Source: Firmicutes bacterium UBA2296 (GTDB lineage: Bacteria; Bacillota; UBA994). From it: a stretch of DNA of 15,877 bases. Each line of letters opens with the position of its first letter. Position 1 is the first letter of the stretch. Below the pieces are notes generated by a model. That model ran no database searches, was not told the origin of the DNA, and saw only the letters and a list, made by a program, of their open reading frames with translations. The position numbers and the translations under genes were made by a program. Below, piece by piece: positions 1 through 6,705 of the stretch. The stretch is taken from NCBI GenBank assembly GCA_002345475.1, contig DDWC01000004.1, positions 6,039 to 21,915 of the forward strand, read 5' to 3'.

Positions 1-236
1 GCCTCCCGGAGGGTGTCCAGGCGTTCGGCAGAGGTTTTGACCGCTTCGGCCAGTAGTTTCTTTCTTTGCGTCAGGAGTTCCACGTTGCGGGGGTCTAACT
101 TTAGTAACCTTTCGACCTGACGCAGTTCGGAGGAAATGTCCTTCGCGCTTTTGTCCACGCCTTTGAGGGCCTCGCCAAGCTTAGTCGTGTCCCCACCAAT
201 TTCGATGGTTATGCCACGTATGCGTTTGTTGGTCAC
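1..236 (-). CDS. Phage tail tape measure protein, N-terminal part (cut by window edge)
   Basis: Only the first 78 codons are present. The reading begins VTNKRIRGITIEIGGDTTKL and continues with a charged helical segment (GEALKGVDKSAKD, then LRQVERLLKLDPRNVELL). This N-terminus is characteristic of tape measure proteins of Firmicute siphophages, which set tail length and act with the assembly chaperones during tail polymerisation. The start is taken as GTG at 234-236 because CAGGGGGTGA lies about 7 nt upstream. Position supports the call: it follows the frameshifted tail chaperone gene, the usual place. The helix is predicted to be coiled-coil-like. The rest of the gene, including any lytic or peptidase domain, lies outside the window. 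Confidence 0.87.
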   Translation of the reverse strand, partial: MTNKRIRGITIEIGGDTTKLGEALKGVDKSAKDISSELRQVERLLKLDPRNVELLTQRKKLLAEAVKTSAERLDTLRE

Positions 237-253
237 AGTTTCACCCCCTGCGC

Positions 254-487
254 TTAGAAGCGATCATAGTCCTGCTGGCTGGCTGGCCGCGCTCTCACCG
301 GCTCTGTGTGTCTGGAACTTGCGTGTGGAATATTGGCACCATTATAGGTCCCGATGTAGTCAACGAGCATCCCCACCGTGAGGGTCTCAAAGTCCTGCAG
401 AGTCAAACCTCGCAGTAGCGCCCCCACCATGATGGTTTCCGTAGTAAGGGCAGGAGTAGCTCCAGCTTCGTGGCTCCCGCCCTCTAC
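254..487 (-). CDS. Tail assembly chaperone T-type extension, made by -1 frameshift from the upstream gene
   Basis: This 77-codon frame has no plausible start of its own and sits in the -1 frame relative to the upstream chaperone gene. It opens at GTA (485-487), directly after the A-rich slippery run, and ends at TAA (254-256). Its product includes GALLRGLTLQDFETLTVGML and then VDYIGTYNG, a segment typical of the T part of G-T tail chaperones in HK97-type phages. The tail after about residue 50 is polar and rich in A, R, P, S and Q. If the ribosome slips at A-AAA-AAG, the fusion is 112 + 77 = 189 residues. In lambda the matching gpG-gpT fusion bridges tape measure and tail tube subunits. The stop lies 17 nt before the tape measure start, so the genes are closely coupled. 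Confidence 0.85.
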   Translation of the reverse strand, partial: VEGGSHEAGATPALTTETIMVGALLRGLTLQDFETLTVGMLVDYIGTYNGANIPHASSRHTEPVRARPASQQDYDRF

Positions 488-493
488 TTTTTT
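447..493 (-). promoter_or_regulatory. Programmed -1 ribosomal frameshift signal (slippery site plus stem-loop)
   Basis: On the minus strand the message reads ACA-AAA-AAA-AAG-TAG, a run of nine A followed by G. It contains the heptamer A-AAA-AAG (487-493), the same type as the dnaX slippery site. The zero-frame stop TAG (484-486) follows at once. Three nucleotides after the heptamer a stem begins: AGGGCGGGAG (483-474) pairs with CTCCTGCCCT (456-447) as ten base pairs including one G-U, around a 17-nt loop. Slippery site, spacer, stem and a long open -1 frame together are diagnostic. The spacer is short, so the base of the stem may open on the ribosome. Confidence 0.85.
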
Positions 494-822
494 TTTGTCC
501 CCATCAGGCTGGCTGCCAGGAGGTCGACTGTCTCGCGCAGGACTTCGTCCAGCGGGAACTCGCTAAACTGGTCGAGCCATGCTTCAGGCTCCGGGATGGA
601 TGGGTCCGCAGTTTTGGCCATCACCCAGATCAGGTTATAGAACAGCTCAAGGTCGAGTGCGTCGTAGTTTTCCAGTTCACCCGTCGTGACGTTGATCGCT
701 TTCTCCAGCTTGAGCAGATCTTTCAATGCATCGCGCTGGAACTGGGCCTTGTAGCGCAGCAAATAAGCGGCGGTGCTCTTAAAACGCACCGCCCGCCCGT
801 CAATTATGATTGTTTTCTCCAT
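484..822 (-). CDS. Tail assembly chaperone, gpG-like
   Basis: A 112-residue product starting MEKTIIIDGRAVRFKSTAAY and ending in LMGTKKK. The motif of a short beta segment followed by RFKSTAAYLLRYKAQF and an acidic helical region fits the G-type tail assembly chaperone of Firmicute siphophages, which binds the tape measure during tail assembly and is absent from the mature virion. The start ATG (820-822) has a modest AGGTG about 8 nt upstream, partly made from the stop region of the preceding major tail gene. The gene ends inside a frameshift signal, so two products are expected: this short form and a minority G-T fusion. Size, position between major tail protein and tape measure, and the frameshift all agree. 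Confidence 0.87.
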   Translation of the reverse strand: MEKTIIIDGRAVRFKSTAAYLLRYKAQFQRDALKDLLKLEKAINVTTGELENYDALDLELFYNLIWVMAKTADPSIPEPEAWLDQFSEFPLDEVLRETVDLLAASLMGTKKK

Positions 823-833
823 GTGGATTACAC

Positions 834-1397
834 CTACGGTGTCGGGGACACGAAGGTATACACATCAGTGAAGAAGCTGCTATAGCCAGTTTTGCCAGCT
901 TCCAGTTTGGCTTTGACAAAGCCGGTGCCCGGCGCGGGGCTGGCAATCAGGTTCAGCGTTTCGGTCCCAACTTCTACTGCGGCGGCTGTCGTTGTACTTG
1001 TCAGCGCGGGCCGACGCACGTGCACATAGTACAGTACATGCCGCGTCGCGTTAACATCGCCATTAAACTCAAACAGCAGCGCGATCTGCTTGGGACGGGC
1101 GTTAACATCCTCAAACAGACCCTCGTTCTGGTCGAGCCTGTCACCCAGCACGGCAATGCGAAAAGTGTCTGGCATTAGCGCCATTTCCAGCGAGCCTTCA
1201 TAGCCCTGGTTGGACTCGACACTAAAGTACAGGCCGTCGTCCGCGTAAAACTCCGCCTTCTCTCCTTTAGGCTCCAGCGTAAGACTGACCCCGCCGGGTA
1301 TGGGCACGGGGGTCGCATACGTTAGCGTCCCGCCAGTTTCGGTGGCCACGGCGTAGTGTACATTCTTCAAGCCGTACTTCACTTTGTTGGCCGACAT
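834..1397 (-). CDS. Major tail tube protein, phi13 family
   Basis: A 187-residue protein beginning MSANKVKYGLKNVHYAVATE. The N-terminal YGLKNVHYA segment, the following TPVPIPGGVSLTLEP and the later EFYADDGLYF are hallmarks of the phi13-type major tail proteins of Gram-positive siphophages, which polymerise into the tail tube. The start ATG is preceded by GGGAGGTGCCTC, a good ribosome binding site. It lies between the tail terminator-like gene and the chaperone gene, which is the standard order. The C-terminal half (about residues 125-187) contains beta-prone segments and ends VYTFVSPTP. There is no added Ig-like domain, so this is the minimal form of the family. Confidence 0.92.
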   Translation of the reverse strand: MSANKVKYGLKNVHYAVATETGGTLTYATPVPIPGGVSLTLEPKGEKAEFYADDGLYFSVESNQGYEGSLEMALMPDTFRIAVLGDRLDQNEGLFEDVNARPKQIALLFEFNGDVNATRHVLYYVHVRRPALTSTTTAAAVEVGTETLNLIASPAPGTGFVKAKLEAGKTGYSSFFTDVYTFVSPTP

Positions 1398-1408
1398 GAG
1401 GCACCTCC

Positions 1409-1720
1409 CTAGATCTGAATTTCATAAGCAACTTGGTAGAGCTTTTCGCTGGGTATCCACATCTCCCGCTTGTCGTAAAATATCTCATTTGCGGTCAAAG
1501 CCGCTTCAACCAAAGCCTCCCTTGCGGCGTCTTTGCGCAGGGAGTACAGCTCCACCTGGAAATTAGTGCGGGGATAATAGACCGTGTTGTCCGCCGCGAA
1601 ATTGTCGCTACCTTCAGCAAAATATACGAGATAGGGCAGCTCAGGCGGAGCTGCCCCAAAGTGTGAATACGCCACCGGCAAGCCGGTGGCACTGAGGATT
1701 TCGTATAGTCTAGCCGCCAC
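1409..1720 (-). CDS. Tail completion/terminator-like protein (DUF3168-like)
   Basis: A 103-residue product with the pattern of minor tail or tail terminator proteins: an N-terminal helix (ARLYEILSATGLPVAYSHF), a PPYLVY-like segment (APPELPYLVYFAEGSDNF), a strand carrying FQVELYS, then a helix (ALVEAALTANEIFYDKREMW) and a C-terminal strand ending YEIQI. Such proteins cap the tail tube and join it to the head. The GTG start (1718-1720) has GGAGGTGATCAGGC just upstream, and the gene overlaps the end of the HK97 gp10-like gene by 11 nt, which suggests translational coupling. The position between gp10 and the major tail gene is as expected. The family assignment rests on pattern and position, not on a catalytic motif. 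Confidence 0.78.
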   Translation of the reverse strand: MAARLYEILSATGLPVAYSHFGAAPPELPYLVYFAEGSDNFAADNTVYYPRTNFQVELYSLRKDAAREALVEAALTANEIFYDKREMWIPSEKLYQVAYEIQI

Positions 1721-2090
1721 GCCTGATCACCTCCTCTACCGCGGCAAAGTAATCAGCCGCCACCTTATCTCCAACAGGGTCGATGTGCGGCTGTGCCCGT
1801 GTCCTGCCGCCGTCCCTGGTGGCGTGGCCGTGCTCCAGTAGATGGGTGAGTCGGGGGCGCTCCTTGTTGTGCAGAATGAAACGCATTGGGCCTCTGTAAG
1901 TGCTCTCTACCCTCACGCTCCAGCCGCGCCTGTATCTACCTGTACGCTTTGGGCTTGCGCCCACAAGCTCGGCTGCGCCTTGACGCGCGACGCGTTCGCC
2001 AGCAGCGTTCATGCCCTCCACGATGTCGGCGGTGTATGTGGTTAGTTGAGCCATGATCTCCTTGCTCAACTGGTCGACCTTAATTGCCAA
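1710..2090 (-). CDS. HK97 gp10-family head-tail/tail component
   Basis: A 126-residue protein when started at TTG (2088-2090), giving AIKVDQLSKEIMAQLTTYTA after the initiator. I prefer TTG to the longer GTG frame (2105) because AGGGG at 2098-2102 is correctly spaced only for TTG, and homologous proteins generally begin near this point. The central region SPKRTGRYRRGWSVRVE and the later LTHLLEHGHATRDGGR are typical of the HK97-gp10 family (PF04883), which helps form the connector/neck or early tail. The C-terminus is helical (DKVAADYFAAVEEVIRR). It sits between the head-tail adaptor and the tail terminator-like gene, as in other HK97-type modules. Confidence 0.88.
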   Translation of the reverse strand: MAIKVDQLSKEIMAQLTTYTADIVEGMNAAGERVARQGAAELVGASPKRTGRYRRGWSVRVESTYRGPMRFILHNKERPRLTHLLEHGHATRDGGRTRAQPHIDPVGDKVAADYFAAVEEVIRRGG

Positions 2091-2108
2091 GTGACTTCCC
2101 CTCACCCT

Positions 2109-2435
2109 CTACACACGTTCTACACACATCAATGTTAGCTCCCGCTTTCTGCCGTCCACATCAAGCACTGAATGGATATCCAAAGTACGCTCGCCTGCCA
2201 GCACGCGCATAGCGGGGACAATACCTGGGCGATGGCGTATGCGGACGCGGTGTGTTACCTCAGCGTTGACCCTGGCTGCATCAAAAAACTCCCGGCCGGA
2301 AATGGCCTCAATTTGCGCGTAGACTGTTGCGGTATCGCTCCATGTCTCACTCACTACGCCGAGGCTGTCCTGGGTCAAGGTTAGGGTTTGCAGTGTAATC
2401 CGATGCCTCAGCTTACCTATGGCCATGGGCCTCAC
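2109..2435 (-). CDS. Phage head-tail adaptor (head closure) protein
   Basis: A 108-residue protein containing IGKLRHRITLQTLTLTQDSL, then W at about residue 32, the run YAQIEAISGREFFDAARV, and a C-terminal strand ending ELTLMCVERV. This is the head-tail adaptor/joining family (PF05521), the stopper that closes the neck after packaging. Two starts are possible. GTG (2433-2435) overlaps the stop of the upstream connector gene and has AAGGAA about 5 nt away. ATG (2424-2426), three codons in, follows GGTGAGG with tight spacing. Both give the same mature region. The gene is part of a tightly packed run with its neighbours. Confidence 0.9.
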   Translation of the reverse strand: MRPMAIGKLRHRITLQTLTLTQDSLGVVSETWSDTATVYAQIEAISGREFFDAARVNAEVTHRVRIRHRPGIVPAMRVLAGERTLDIHSVLDVDGRKRELTLMCVERV

Positions 2436-2707
2436 CAGCTTTCCTTGCGGTGAGCAAAGAGCAGCCGCTTGATGGTGTCTACAAGTACCGGAGTCACAAG
2501 GGCCTCGCGCTGCTCGTAGAACTGGGCGGTGGCATAAAGGATTGCCTGCCGGACAACCTCCGGCACTTCCGCAAAGTCGGACAGCGGCTGGCGGAGGATG
2601 CCTGCGACGATATCCTCCGCAGCAGCCATAAAGCTGCCGATGAGCGCGTCCTCAGACTCGCCGTCCACCCTGAGCCACGTTTTTGCCTCTTCCAATGTGA
2701 CGACCAC
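2432..2707 (-). CDS. Head-tail connector protein, gp6-like
   Basis: A 91-residue, mostly helical protein. The opening VVTLEEAKTWLRVDGESEDA, then IGSFMAAAEDIVAGIL and later AILYATAQFYEQRE are typical of the gp6/QLRG family of head-tail connectors (PF05135) that form a ring below the portal. The start is placed at GTG (2705-2707), because AAGGAG is 9 nt away from it but directly abuts the upstream in-frame ATG (2714-2716), which would be too close. With the ATG the product would be three residues longer. It lies just after the capsid gene and overlaps the adaptor gene by 4 nt. Confidence 0.9.
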   Translation of the reverse strand: MVVTLEEAKTWLRVDGESEDALIGSFMAAAEDIVAGILRQPLSDFAEVPEVVRQAILYATAQFYEQREALVTPVLVDTIKRLLFAHRKESW

Positions 2708-2760
2708 TGCGCTCATCTCCTTACTTATAGCGTTTGCTAACTGCCCACCATGAGGACCAA

Positions 2761-3954
2761 CTACGCCTTCTGCTGCAATATCTTGATGGACTCGGGGAGC
2801 ACCAGCTTGCCGTCCACGCGCTGGGTAGCGATAAAACCTACTTGTCCCGTGGCCGCATACAACTCGTTCAGTCGTTTGAACACCCGACCCTGGCGGTCAG
2901 CTACCCAGTAGTAGCTGAAATCGCCGAACACTATACTCTTTGCACCCGCCTCGATAACCGGCATATAGGCCGAGGTGTAAAGGGGGCGGTTGATGATGGT
3001 GTCGGGCGTTGCTTCCTTGATGGAGGGCTGCCATAGATACTGGCCATTGTTGTCCTTGAGTTTGCGGATGGCCTTTACCGTCGAGTCGTTCATGATAAAA
3101 GCGGCTTTCTTGCGGTAAGGCGACTTGAGGCTGTAAAACACGTCCAGAATTTCGTCGAGGGTAATGGCTGCCGCGGCGGCCGTGGTCACGCCAATTTGTC
3201 CGCCGCCCGTGGCGGCAAGGATGCCGGTGGGTTTTCCAACGCCATCGCCCACGAAGAATGCTTCCTCCTCCTTGGCGCCGATGCGACGGGCAAACTCCCT
3301 GGCAATATAGGTTTCCAGATTGAATACACTGTCGTTTAGCAGTTCCTCGCTGACCTTGATCATGGTGGCCAGCTTGAAAGCGCCGATGGACACCTGTCCG
3401 AAGGTGTCGTCGCTCTCGGGGATAGCCCCCTCTTCATCAACCCAGGATGCGGTGCCTTTAGACGCCACCACGGGAATCTTGCGGTCGCCACTGGAAGTGG
3501 TAATGACATTGGCCAGCCGCCTAAAAATGTTTTCTTCCTCGAGGGCTTTAATCAGGGTGCGCTCAAACTCGTCGGGCACCAGGTAGCCGCCTTCGGTATC
3601 TTCCCCTACTCGCAGCGAGTTCTGGATATCGCCGCTGCGCTTGCCGCGCATGGCACTCCAAAAGGCCCTCTGATACTCGGCTGTGGCTCGGCCGTTCTTT
3701 GCTTCGCCGTAAGAGGACGGTCGGCTGGTGATGGGAGCGTTGGTGGGGTGGGCTAGTTCTGCGTCAAGGACAGCCTGGCGTTCCAAACGGTCAATTTCTC
3801 TACCCAGGGCCACAACATCAGCTTCCATCTTCTCGTAAGTCGATGTATCCTCTGCAGACAGCAGCCCGTCGCCTCCCCGTTTGGTGTCAAGGAAGGCCTT
3901 CGTTGCTTCCCATGCCTTTGCACGTTTTTCGCGCAGTTCTAGAATCTTGCTCAT
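2761..3954 (-). CDS. HK97-type major capsid protein
   Basis: A 397-residue protein. The first 75 or so residues form a charged coiled-coil-like region (MSKILELREKRAKAWEATKA onward), equivalent to the delta scaffolding domain that is removed during maturation. The HK97 fold follows, with recognisable segments VGEDTEGGYLVPDEFERTLI, KIPVVASKGTASWVDEEGAI, EEEAFFVGDGVGKPTGIL and the C-terminal GFIATQRVDGKLVLPESI. It assembles the icosahedral shell. The second ATG (3952-3954) is chosen because AGGAGG (3963-3968) is 8 nt from it but only 2 nt from the first ATG (3958-3960). The adjacent Clp-like protease is the likely maturation enzyme. Confidence 0.97.
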   Translation of the reverse strand: MSKILELREKRAKAWEATKAFLDTKRGGDGLLSAEDTSTYEKMEADVVALGREIDRLERQAVLDAELAHPTNAPITSRPSSYGEAKNGRATAEYQRAFWSAMRGKRSGDIQNSLRVGEDTEGGYLVPDEFERTLIKALEEENIFRRLANVITTSSGDRKIPVVASKGTASWVDEEGAIPESDDTFGQVSIGAFKLATMIKVSEELLNDSVFNLETYIAREFARRIGAKEEEAFFVGDGVGKPTGILAATGGGQIGVTTAAAAAITLDEILDVFYSLKSPYRKKAAFIMNDSTVKAIRKLKDNNGQYLWQPSIKEATPDTIINRPLYTSAYMPVIEAGAKSIVFGDFSYYWVADRQGRVFKRLNELYAATGQVGFIATQRVDGKLVLPESIKILQQKA

Positions 3955-3975
3955 TCTCATTTCCTCCTTGATAAT

Positions 3976-4665
3976 TTAGTGGGGAATTAAAGAGAGCCGC
4001 TTATCCAGCGACTCAATGGGGGTGCCCGTTTTCGGTTTTGCTTTGGGGATTTTCCCAAGCAGGGAGTTGGCCACAGCCATGCGGCTAAAAATCAGGCTTT
4101 CTTCTGAGTCTGGGGCCTCCTCATCTGATGTGAACAGGATTTTGTCGGCAAAGCCAAGCTCCACAGCCTTCTTGGCGTTCATCCATGTTTCCGCATCCAT
4201 GAGCTGCGAAAGCTTTACTCGTGACAGCCCGGATTTCAGCTCATAGGCGTTGATGATGCTCTCCTTGACCTCATCAAGTAGTGCTTTGGCGCGAAGCATC
4301 TCTTCGCTGTCACCGATGGCGATGGTGGAGGGGTTGTGGATCATAAGCATCGACACTGGCGACATGTGCACCTCGCTTCCGGCCATAGCAATGACCGAGG
4401 CGGCGCTGGCGGCGATGCCATCAATCCTGACGGTGACCTGTCCGGCATAGTCCATGAGCATGTTGTAGATCTGCGCCGCCGCAAAAACATCTCCGCCGGG
4501 AGAGTTAATCCACACCGTGATGTTGCCCGAACCTGACATCAGCTCTCCCTTAAACAGCTTGGGCGTAACCTCGTCGCCCCACCAGGATTCCTCGGCGATA
4601 GGTCCGTTGAGATAGAGGGTGCGCCCCTCGGCCGAGTTAAGCACCCAGTTCCAGAACTTCCTCAT
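3976..4665 (-). CDS. Clp-family prohead protease (S14 serine peptidase)
   Basis: A 229-residue ClpP-like protease. The core shows WINSPGGDVFAAAQIYN (residues 52-68), the nucleophile motif GIAASAAS with Ser87, the MIHNPS motif with His110, and Asp157 in LMDAETWMNAKKA as the likely third catalytic residue. In HK97-type phages such proteins cleave the capsid scaffolding region; here the capsid gene follows 22 nt downstream. The C-terminal 45 residues after about 180 are low in recognisable structure and may be a scaffold-like or self-cleaved tail. The ATG has AAGGAGG 7 nt upstream, and ATGA overlaps the portal stop, indicating coupled translation. Confidence 0.95.
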   Translation of the reverse strand: MRKFWNWVLNSAEGRTLYLNGPIAEESWWGDEVTPKLFKGELMSGSGNITVWINSPGGDVFAAAQIYNMLMDYAGQVTVRIDGIAASAASVIAMAGSEVHMSPVSMLMIHNPSTIAIGDSEEMLRAKALLDEVKESIINAYELKSGLSRVKLSQLMDAETWMNAKKAVELGFADKILFTSDEEAPDSEESLIFSRMAVANSLLGKIPKAKPKTGTPIESLDKRLSLIPH

Positions 4666-5915
4666 GTACTGACCTCCTTCGGTTGATGATTGGCAAAGAC
4701 ACCCGCATCAGCCAGCTTTGTCATGTTGCCGTTGACCAGATATAGGTCTCCGCCATCCTCGTTGGGAATGCGATTCATGTCCTCAAGTTCGCGGATATCG
4801 TTCGCCGACAGCCACCCGTTCTGCCGCCCCGTGGCGTAACCGTTCATGCGGCCCTGGTAGTCTCCTCGCAACAGCCCGTCCACATTAAACCTGATAAAGT
4901 ACCTGAGCTTTTCCGAAGGCAAGAGAAGCGCCTGCTGCAAAGCCTGCTCCCACCGCATCACCCACGGATTGAGGGTGTACTTGACGAACTCCAGCGACTG
5001 CTGCTCAATATTTGAGAAGCTAGACCTCTCCAGATCTCCGACCATGTGAGGCGGTACACGGAAGATGCGGGCAATCTCGTTGAGCTGGAACTTCCGCGTT
5101 TCCAGAAACTGCGCCTGTTCCGGTGGAATGCCGATAGACTGAAACTTCATCCCTTCTTCCAGTACCGCGATGCGATGAGCATTGCCGCTACCCTGGTAGA
5201 CTGCGTTCCAGCTTTCCCTTACTCTTTTGGGGTCCTTGACCACGCCGGGATGCTCCAGCACTCCACCGGGATTAGCCCCGTTAGAGAAAAAGGATGCTCC
5301 GTATTCCTCTGTTGCCATAGCCAGCCCGATAGCATTTTTGGCAATGCCGATGGGCGAGTAGCCGATCAGTCCGTCAAAGCCAAGACCAGGGATATGCAGT
5401 ACCTCGTCCCTGCGGAGCACTACCGTTCCGCTGTCGGGATTGATCCGGCTTTCCTCAGCATCGCGGCGGTAGGTATAGGTCAGTTCGCCACTTGCAGACC
5501 GCGACACATCCATCTTGTTCGGGAGCAGCGGGTAGAGGGCCAATACTTGCCCACGCCCATCCCGGATGATTTGTGCGTAGGCGTTGCCCCAAAGCAAAAG
5601 ATGACTCATCAGTGTTTCCCTGAACACAAATGACGTCATCTCCGGGTTTGGTTCGTTATGGATTAGGTAGTATAGCCGATGCTCGACGGCTTTCTCCTTG
5701 CCGCCATCGGTCCTGTAGCGGTAAACCCGCAGCGGCAGCCCGGCGATGGCCTCAGACAGTATCCTTACGCAGGCATACACAGCCGTAGCCTGCATGGCAG
5801 TTCGCTCGTTGACGGTTTTACCCGCTGTGGTGCCGCCGAACAGAAACGAGAAGGCACTGCCCACACGGTTTTGCGGCTTGTCCCTTGAGCGGAACAGCCC
5901 TTTTAGTAGGTTCAT
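4662..5915 (-). CDS. Phage portal protein, HK97 family
   Basis: A 417-residue protein starting MNLLKGLFRSRDKPQNRVGS. Typical portal segments are present: ATAVYACVRILSEAIAGLPL near the N-terminus, HLLLWGNAYAQIIRDGRG, LHIPGLGFDGLIGYSPIGIA, FFSNGANPGGVLEHPG, and LNEIARIFRVPPHMVGDLER with FSNIEQQSLEFVKYTLNPW near residues 280-320. The dodecameric portal is the channel for DNA entry and exit and docks the terminase. The ATG at 5913-5915 is chosen because GGAGG is 8 nt away; the in-frame GTG at 5922-5924 overlaps that ribosome binding site. It follows an intrinsic terminator (5943-5971), so late transcription must read through that terminator or restart here. Confidence 0.96.
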   Translation of the reverse strand: MNLLKGLFRSRDKPQNRVGSAFSFLFGGTTAGKTVNERTAMQATAVYACVRILSEAIAGLPLRVYRYRTDGGKEKAVEHRLYYLIHNEPNPEMTSFVFRETLMSHLLLWGNAYAQIIRDGRGQVLALYPLLPNKMDVSRSASGELTYTYRRDAEESRINPDSGTVVLRRDEVLHIPGLGFDGLIGYSPIGIAKNAIGLAMATEEYGASFFSNGANPGGVLEHPGVVKDPKRVRESWNAVYQGSGNAHRIAVLEEGMKFQSIGIPPEQAQFLETRKFQLNEIARIFRVPPHMVGDLERSSFSNIEQQSLEFVKYTLNPWVMRWEQALQQALLLPSEKLRYFIRFNVDGLLRGDYQGRMNGYATGRQNGWLSANDIRELEDMNRIPNEDGGDLYLVNGNMTKLADAGVFANHQPKEVST

Positions 5916-5942
5916 AGGCGTCACCTCCGGAAAATGGACACG

Positions 5943-5971
5943 AAAAAAAGCACCTGTCTACACAGATGCTT
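5943..5971 (-). terminator. Intrinsic terminator after the GIY-YIG gene
   Basis: On the minus strand AAGCATCTGT pairs with ACAGGTGCTT (ten base pairs, one G-U) around a GTAG loop, followed by a run of T (5949-5943). It lies 25 nt after the GIY-YIG gene stop and just before the portal ribosome binding site. It reads as a terminator on the minus strand only. Its position inside the late operon is odd and is best explained as the end of a self-contained inserted transcription unit. Confidence 0.85.
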
Positions 5972-5995
5972 GAAATGTTATAGCTGCTGACGAGC

Positions 5996-6607
5996 TTACC
6001 TATCCTTTACTTGGTTCCTTAACCCGTGCTTTTTTCTTGTGCCTCTGGGGAATTCCAGATTTGCGAAGGGGAAAGGATGCTGAGGATCATGTAACTTTCT
6101 CCTGCTGTCTTGCGACACATTTTTAACAAACATCTCCAAGAATCTTTCCTCAATATTACATGCCTTTTCTTCCCCTGAAGTTGTCCAATAAACATTCAAT
6201 TCATATAGACTGTCCAACGTCTTTATCCAATGTCCGCCTCTGTGCGGTTTGGGGTCTCCAAGCCTCGTCCTATAATATTGGTCAACTCTGGTTCTCAAGG
6301 ATGTCCCCGCCTTGCCAATGTAAAGAACTGTTTCATCGGGTAGCCAGAACGCTTTTAGCCGCTGCATTAACTCTTCTGTTTTAGGTGAACCATCATCAAG
6401 AGATAGCTTAGGTACACGATTAATCCAGTCTTCAACCATTTTCTTCGAAACAGGAGCTTCATCGCAGCAAACCATTTTTTCTGCTGTTGGAGTGATAGCA
6501 ACGACATAAACCCCAGGAACAGTGCAGTTAATTTTCTGTCCCCATTTAACCTGGCCCAAAATATCCTTACCAACAGCTTGAAACAACTGTTTTACAGAAG
6601 TAGGCAT
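5996..6607 (-). CDS. GIY-YIG nuclease-like protein (moron)
   Basis: A 203-residue protein with the GIY-YIG signature: GVY at residues 32-34, LYIGKAG with YIG at 96-98, the conserved Arg in LRTRV (105), and NIEERFLEMF carrying the likely catalytic Glu (153 or 154). About 61 residues separate GVY and YIG, where classical members have roughly ten, so a segment rich in lysine and tryptophan is inserted inside the core. A polar basic tail ends the protein. The start ATG (6605-6607) has GGAGG 8 nt upstream. The gene has its own promoter and terminator and is AT-richer than the flanking terminase and portal genes. It could be a homing-type or defence/exclusion nuclease; the target is unknown. Catalytic activity is inferred from motifs only. 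Confidence 0.8.
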   Translation of the reverse strand: MPTSVKQLFQAVGKDILGQVKWGQKINCTVPGVYVVAITPTAEKMVCCDEAPVSKKMVEDWINRVPKLSLDDGSPKTEELMQRLKAFWLPDETVLYIGKAGTSLRTRVDQYYRTRLGDPKPHRGGHWIKTLDSLYELNVYWTTSGEEKACNIEERFLEMFVKNVSQDSRRKLHDPQHPFPFANLEFPRGTRKKHGLRNQVKDR

Positions 6608-6642
6608 GCCCATGACCTCCAAGTTATACAATCATGATTAAC

Positions 6643-6670
6643 TTTATAACATTGCCAGAGGTACTTTCAA
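6643..6670 (-). promoter_or_regulatory. Sigma-A-type promoter for the GIY-YIG gene
   Basis: The minus strand shows TTGAAA (6670-6665), a 16-nt spacer, and TGTTATAAA with -10 TATAAA (6648-6643) preceded by an extended -10 TG. It lies 36 nt upstream of the GIY-YIG start, in the gap after the large terminase gene. It would give a short leader containing the GGAGG site at 6616-6620. The match is good but unsupported by expression data. Confidence 0.65.
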
Positions 6671-6705
6671 GCCCAGTAAGCTTGCTTCGGGTACAGCTTT
6701 TACGC

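Noticed and set aside
5046..5633. Plus-strand open frame of 195 codons opposite the portal gene
   Set aside because: Composition is that of a shadow frame, with no family features and no start signal; the portal is certain.
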